Origin: Paraburkholderia hiiakae
GTDB lineage: Bacteria > Pseudomonadota > Gammaproteobacteria > Burkholderiales > Burkholderiaceae
Length of the DNA: 64,000 bases
Direction: 5' to 3'
Assembly (NCBI RefSeq): GCF_904848665.1
Contig: NZ_CAJHCQ010000001.1
Span: forward strand, 310,001 to 374,000
Part shown: piece by piece, positions 61,718 through 64,000 of the stretch
Position numbering within the stretch: position 1 is the first letter of the stretch
How the letters are laid out: every line of letters begins with the position of its first letter
Position numbers and translations under genes: made by a program
Notes under the pieces: model-generated
The model's database searches: none
Told to the model about the DNA's origin: nothing
The model's input: the letters and a program-made list of their open reading frames with translations, nothing else

Positions 61718-62761
61718 ATGAGCACGATCACCGATACGTCCGCCGCGGCCCAAGAGGCTGCCGCCCGTGAAGCCGCCGCCGAACTCGAAGCCGACCCGAC
61801 CCTGCGCGATCGCCTGCTCGCGAAGGGCATCCTGATCGACACGGGTGAAAACGGCCTGTACGGCCGCAGCGCGGTCTTCGAGGACATCGTCGACCGCCTG
61901 AACGTGGCGATCTCGCACCTCGGCGCGGACCAGCAGCCCGAGCTGCTGCGCTTTCCGCCCGCCATGCGCCGCACGGACTTCGAGGACAGCGAGTACCTCA
62001 AGAACTTCCCGCAGCTGGCCGGCACGATCCACTCGTTCTGCGGCGACGATGGCGGCCACCGACGCCTGTTGCGCGCGCTCGACGACGCCATGGCCGAGCG
62101 CGACGACGACCGCGACGACGCCTGGCTCGGCCAGCAAAAGGCCACGCGCGTGGTGCTCACGCCGGCTGCGTGCTATCCGATCTATCCGGTGATCGCCCGG
62201 CGCGGTCCGCTGCCCGAAGGCGGCGCGACCATCGACGTGCTGTCGTACTGCTTCCGCCACGAGCCTTCGCTCGACCCGGCCCGCATGCAGATGTTCCGCC
62301 AGCGCGAATACGTGCGCCTTGGCAACGCGGAGCAGGTCATGGCGTTCCGCCAGATGTGGATCGACCGCGGCTCGGCGCTCGTGCGCGCGCTCAATCTGCC
62401 GCTCGACGTCGATCTCGCCAACGACCCGTTCTTCGGGCGCGGCGGCAAGATCGTCGCGGACAGCCAGCGCACGCTTGCGCTCAAGTTCGAGCTGCTGATC
62501 CCGGTGGCGAACCCGGAAAGCAAGACCGCGTGTCTGTCGTTCAACTATCACATGGACCACTTCGGCGCGATCTGGAAGATCGCCTGCGCCGATGGCTCCG
62601 TCGCGCATACGGGCTGCGTGGGCTTCGGCATGGAGCGCATCACGCTCGCGCTCTTCCGCCACCACGGCCTCGACGTGAACGCCTGGCCCGACGACGTGCG
62701 CGCCTTGCTCTGGGGCGACACGCGTGCGCGCATTGCGCAGGCGCTGGAGGGCCTGGTATGA
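61718..62761 (+). CDS. Amino acid:[carrier protein] ligase-like class II synthetase core
   Basis: A 347-residue catalytic core related to seryl-tRNA synthetase but lacking its N-terminal tRNA-binding coiled coil. Class II motif 2 is CFRHEPSLDPARM and motif 3 is VGFGMERITLAL. Candidate Zn ligands match those of the Bradyrhizobium enzymes in pattern: Cys152 (PAACYPI), Glu197 (RQREYV) and Cys300 (HTGCVGFG). Those enzymes activate glycine or alanine and load it on a dedicated carrier, not tRNA. GGGGGAG precedes the ATG. The adjacent carrier gene supports the same job; the amino acid is not predictable by eye. Confidence 0.93.
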   Translation: MSTITDTSAAAQEAAAREAAAELEADPTLRDRLLAKGILIDTGENGLYGRSAVFEDIVDRLNVAISHLGADQQPELLRFPPAMRRTDFEDSEYLKNFPQLAGTIHSFCGDDGGHRRLLRALDDAMAERDDDRDDAWLGQQKATRVVLTPAACYPIYPVIARRGPLPEGGATIDVLSYCFRHEPSLDPARMQMFRQREYVRLGNAEQVMAFRQMWIDRGSALVRALNLPLDVDLANDPFFGRGGKIVADSQRTLALKFELLIPVANPESKTACLSFNYHMDHFGAIWKIACADGSVAHTGCVGFGMERITLALFRHHGLDVNAWPDDVRALLWGDTRARIAQALEGLV

Positions 62762-63813
62762 GCGCGCCGCTCTCGAGCCCCGAGTCGCTCACGGCCGCGG
62801 CGCCCGCGGCACCTGTGGCACCGGCTGCGCCCGCCGTGGTCGTGCCGCTGCGCCCGCCGCGCGGCGAGCACGCTTCGCACGTGCTGCACCAGGGCGAGCG
62901 CGTGTGGGTGGAGACCAACTGCTACGTCGACCTGTGGATCGAAGTGCTGCACGGTTTCGGGCTCGACCCGCGCGCCGGCTTCGCGTTCACGGTCACGCAG
63001 GACTTCGAGGGCGACCAGTTCACGTTCTTCAAGTTTCCGCTCGAAGACCTCGAAACGCTCTACGGCACCCAGGTGCAGGAGCTGGCGATCTACGACTCGC
63101 TCGAAGACCGCGTGCACGCGCAAACGCTGCGCGGCCACACGGTGCTCGTGGAAGTGGACGGCTATTACCTGCCGAACACGCGCGCCACGTCGTACCGGCG
63201 CGAGCATCCGAAAACCACGGTCGGTATCGATTTCATCGATCCGGTGGAAAGGCGCCTCGGCTACTTCCACAACACGGGCTACCACCGGCTGGAAGGCAGC
63301 GATTACGACGGCGTGTTCCGCAAGCTGCCGCAGTTTTTTGACCAGCCCGACCTGCTGTTTCCGTACGTGGAGTTCTGCAAGCAGGCGCACGCGCCGCTTA
63401 CCGGGCTGGACCTCGCGGAAGCCTCTGCGGAGCTGCTGCGCACGCATCTCGGACGCCGGCCGCGGCACAACCCGGTCACGCAGTGGCGTGCGGCGTTTCC
63501 CGAGCAACTCGACGCCCTGCTCACGCGCGGCGAACGGTACTTCCACCTGTACTCGTTCAACTTGATGCGGCAGTTGGGCGCGAACTTCGAGTTCCTCTCC
63601 AAGTACCTGCAGTGGCTGAACGAGCAGGGCTTCGACGTGCCCGAGGAAATTGTTGCGAGCGCGCAAACCATTGCGTCGGAGTCGATGGTGATGCAGTTCC
63701 GGCTCGTGCGGGCCATGGCGCGCAAGCGCCCCGACCTCTGCACCGACTGCTTCGATACGCTCGAAGCGGCCTACGACAACACGCTGCCGCCGCTTGCCAG
63801 GCTGATGGGCTGA
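62758..63813 (+). CDS. DUF1839-like protein, candidate carrier acyltransferase (BtrH-like layout)
   Basis: A 351-residue protein that starts with an Ala/Pro-rich tail (1-30). The body has VETNCYVDLWIEVLHGFGLD (Cys55), VLVEVDGYYLP then a Y-x-x-x-H pair ending at His150, and IDFIDP (Asp161). That order and spacing (Cys at a helix start, a V-D-x-Y-Y-L-P strand, then His and Asp) resembles the papain-like BtrH N-terminal domain, which transfers an aminoacyl group from a carrier protein. The C-terminal half is helical (QWRAAFPEQLDALL, ESMVMQFRLVRAMA) without motif. Coupling to the ligase by ATGA overlap supports a shared pathway. The BtrH comparison is inference. Confidence 0.8.
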   Translation: MSAPLSSPESLTAAAPAAPVAPAAPAVVVPLRPPRGEHASHVLHQGERVWVETNCYVDLWIEVLHGFGLDPRAGFAFTVTQDFEGDQFTFFKFPLEDLETLYGTQVQELAIYDSLEDRVHAQTLRGHTVLVEVDGYYLPNTRATSYRREHPKTTVGIDFIDPVERRLGYFHNTGYHRLEGSDYDGVFRKLPQFFDQPDLLFPYVEFCKQAHAPLTGLDLAEASAELLRTHLGRRPRHNPVTQWRAAFPEQLDALLTRGERYFHLYSFNLMRQLGANFEFLSKYLQWLNEQGFDVPEEIVASAQTIASESMVMQFRLVRAMARKRPDLCTDCFDTLEAAYDNTLPPLARLMG

Positions 63814-63892
63814 TCGCCGGGTCGTGGGATTGAGCGTTTGATTGGCTGTGCCGGCCGGGCAGCAACCACAAGTCCATAGAAAAGGAGCCGCC

Positions 63893-64000
63893 GTGCGGGC
63901 GTTGCCAACCGATATCTTCGATCCGCCGGGCCGCCCAGCCGACACGGCGCACGAAGCCTCTCTCGAGGGCGCGGCCACCGTCTGGCCCCGCCCGCTCGAC
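63893..64000 (+). CDS. Partial open frame running off the window, fifth operon gene
   Basis: A GTG at 63893 with AGGAG just upstream opens a frame of 36 codons to the window end without a stop. The peptide so far (starting VRALPTDIFDPPG) has no recognisable domain. It is 79 bases after the previous gene on the same strand, so it probably continues the operon. Confidence 0.6.
   Translation, partial: MRALPTDIFDPPGRPADTAHEASLEGAATVWPRPLD

Noticed and set aside
60436..62160. About 570-codon minus-strand frame across the dehydrogenase and ligase genes
   Set aside because: It spans two well-supported plus-strand genes and has no motif of its own.

Overview
The window reads as chromosomal DNA of a Burkholderiales bacterium, most likely the Burkholderia/Paraburkholderia/Caballeronia group. 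Support: high G+C content with strong GC3 codon bias; an apaH-rfbBACD start to the O-antigen locus and a wbiG/wbiH-like pair at its far end, as known from Burkholderia O-antigen loci; a yqgE-ruvX-pyrR-pyrB-pyrC'-plsC operon; and a groESL operon with a CIRCE operator. No rRNA, tRNA, CRISPR array or insertion sequence was recognised.

Left half, 0.2-34.7 kb, all on the minus strand: a large O-antigen (LPS) locus. It starts with rfbBACD (dTDP-L-rhamnose), a sulfotransferase-like gene and manC, followed by an almost gapless export and assembly module: wzm, wzt, a methyltransferase with a heptad-repeat coiled coil, a 1255-residue triple glycosyltransferase, and gmd. Three GT4 glycosyltransferases follow, then a CDP-deoxysugar module (rfbG, a small SDR, rfbF) that encloses a GtrB-like GT2. 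Next come a flippase-like membrane protein, an FAD oxidoreductase, two large GT-C-like membrane proteins sharing a C-terminal domain, and an acyltransferase. The locus ends with a frameshifted membrane protein and the epimerase plus WecA-type initiating transferase pair. The wzm/wzt pair, the multi-domain transferase and the coiled-coil methyltransferase point to ABC-transporter-dependent O-antigen synthesis with a terminator/ruler. The GT2, flippase and GT-C set suggests that sugars are added later, in the periplasm.

Middle, 35.0-46.4 kb: housekeeping genes. apaH (+) converges on an operon reading yqgE-ruvX-pyrR-pyrB-pyrC'-plsC; PyrC' lacks the metal ligands of an active dihydroorotase. A hypothetical protein resembling the N-terminus of ChpA/PilL, rubredoxin and thiD (+) follow. 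thiD converges on groEL, with a symmetric terminator between them; groES-groEL is preceded by a sigma70-like promoter and a perfect CIRCE.

Right part, 46.8-60 kb: a flavin reductase, a coupled methyltransferase plus tandem alpha/beta-hydrolase pair, and a second polysaccharide locus. This has an OafA-type acyltransferase with SGNH domain and a Wzx-like flippase on plus, and an ElaA-like GNAT, a Wzy/ligase-like polymerase and three GT4 enzymes on minus.

Right edge, 60.2-64 kb (+): the most unusual unit. A tightly coupled operon encodes a carrier protein, an acyl-CoA-dehydrogenase-like flavoprotein, a stand-alone class II synthetase core resembling amino acid:[carrier protein] ligases, and a DUF1839-like protein whose motif layout resembles BtrH-type acyl-carrier acyltransferases. 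A further gene runs off the window. Together they look like a complete load-oxidise-transfer pathway for a carrier-bound amino acid, with no known product.
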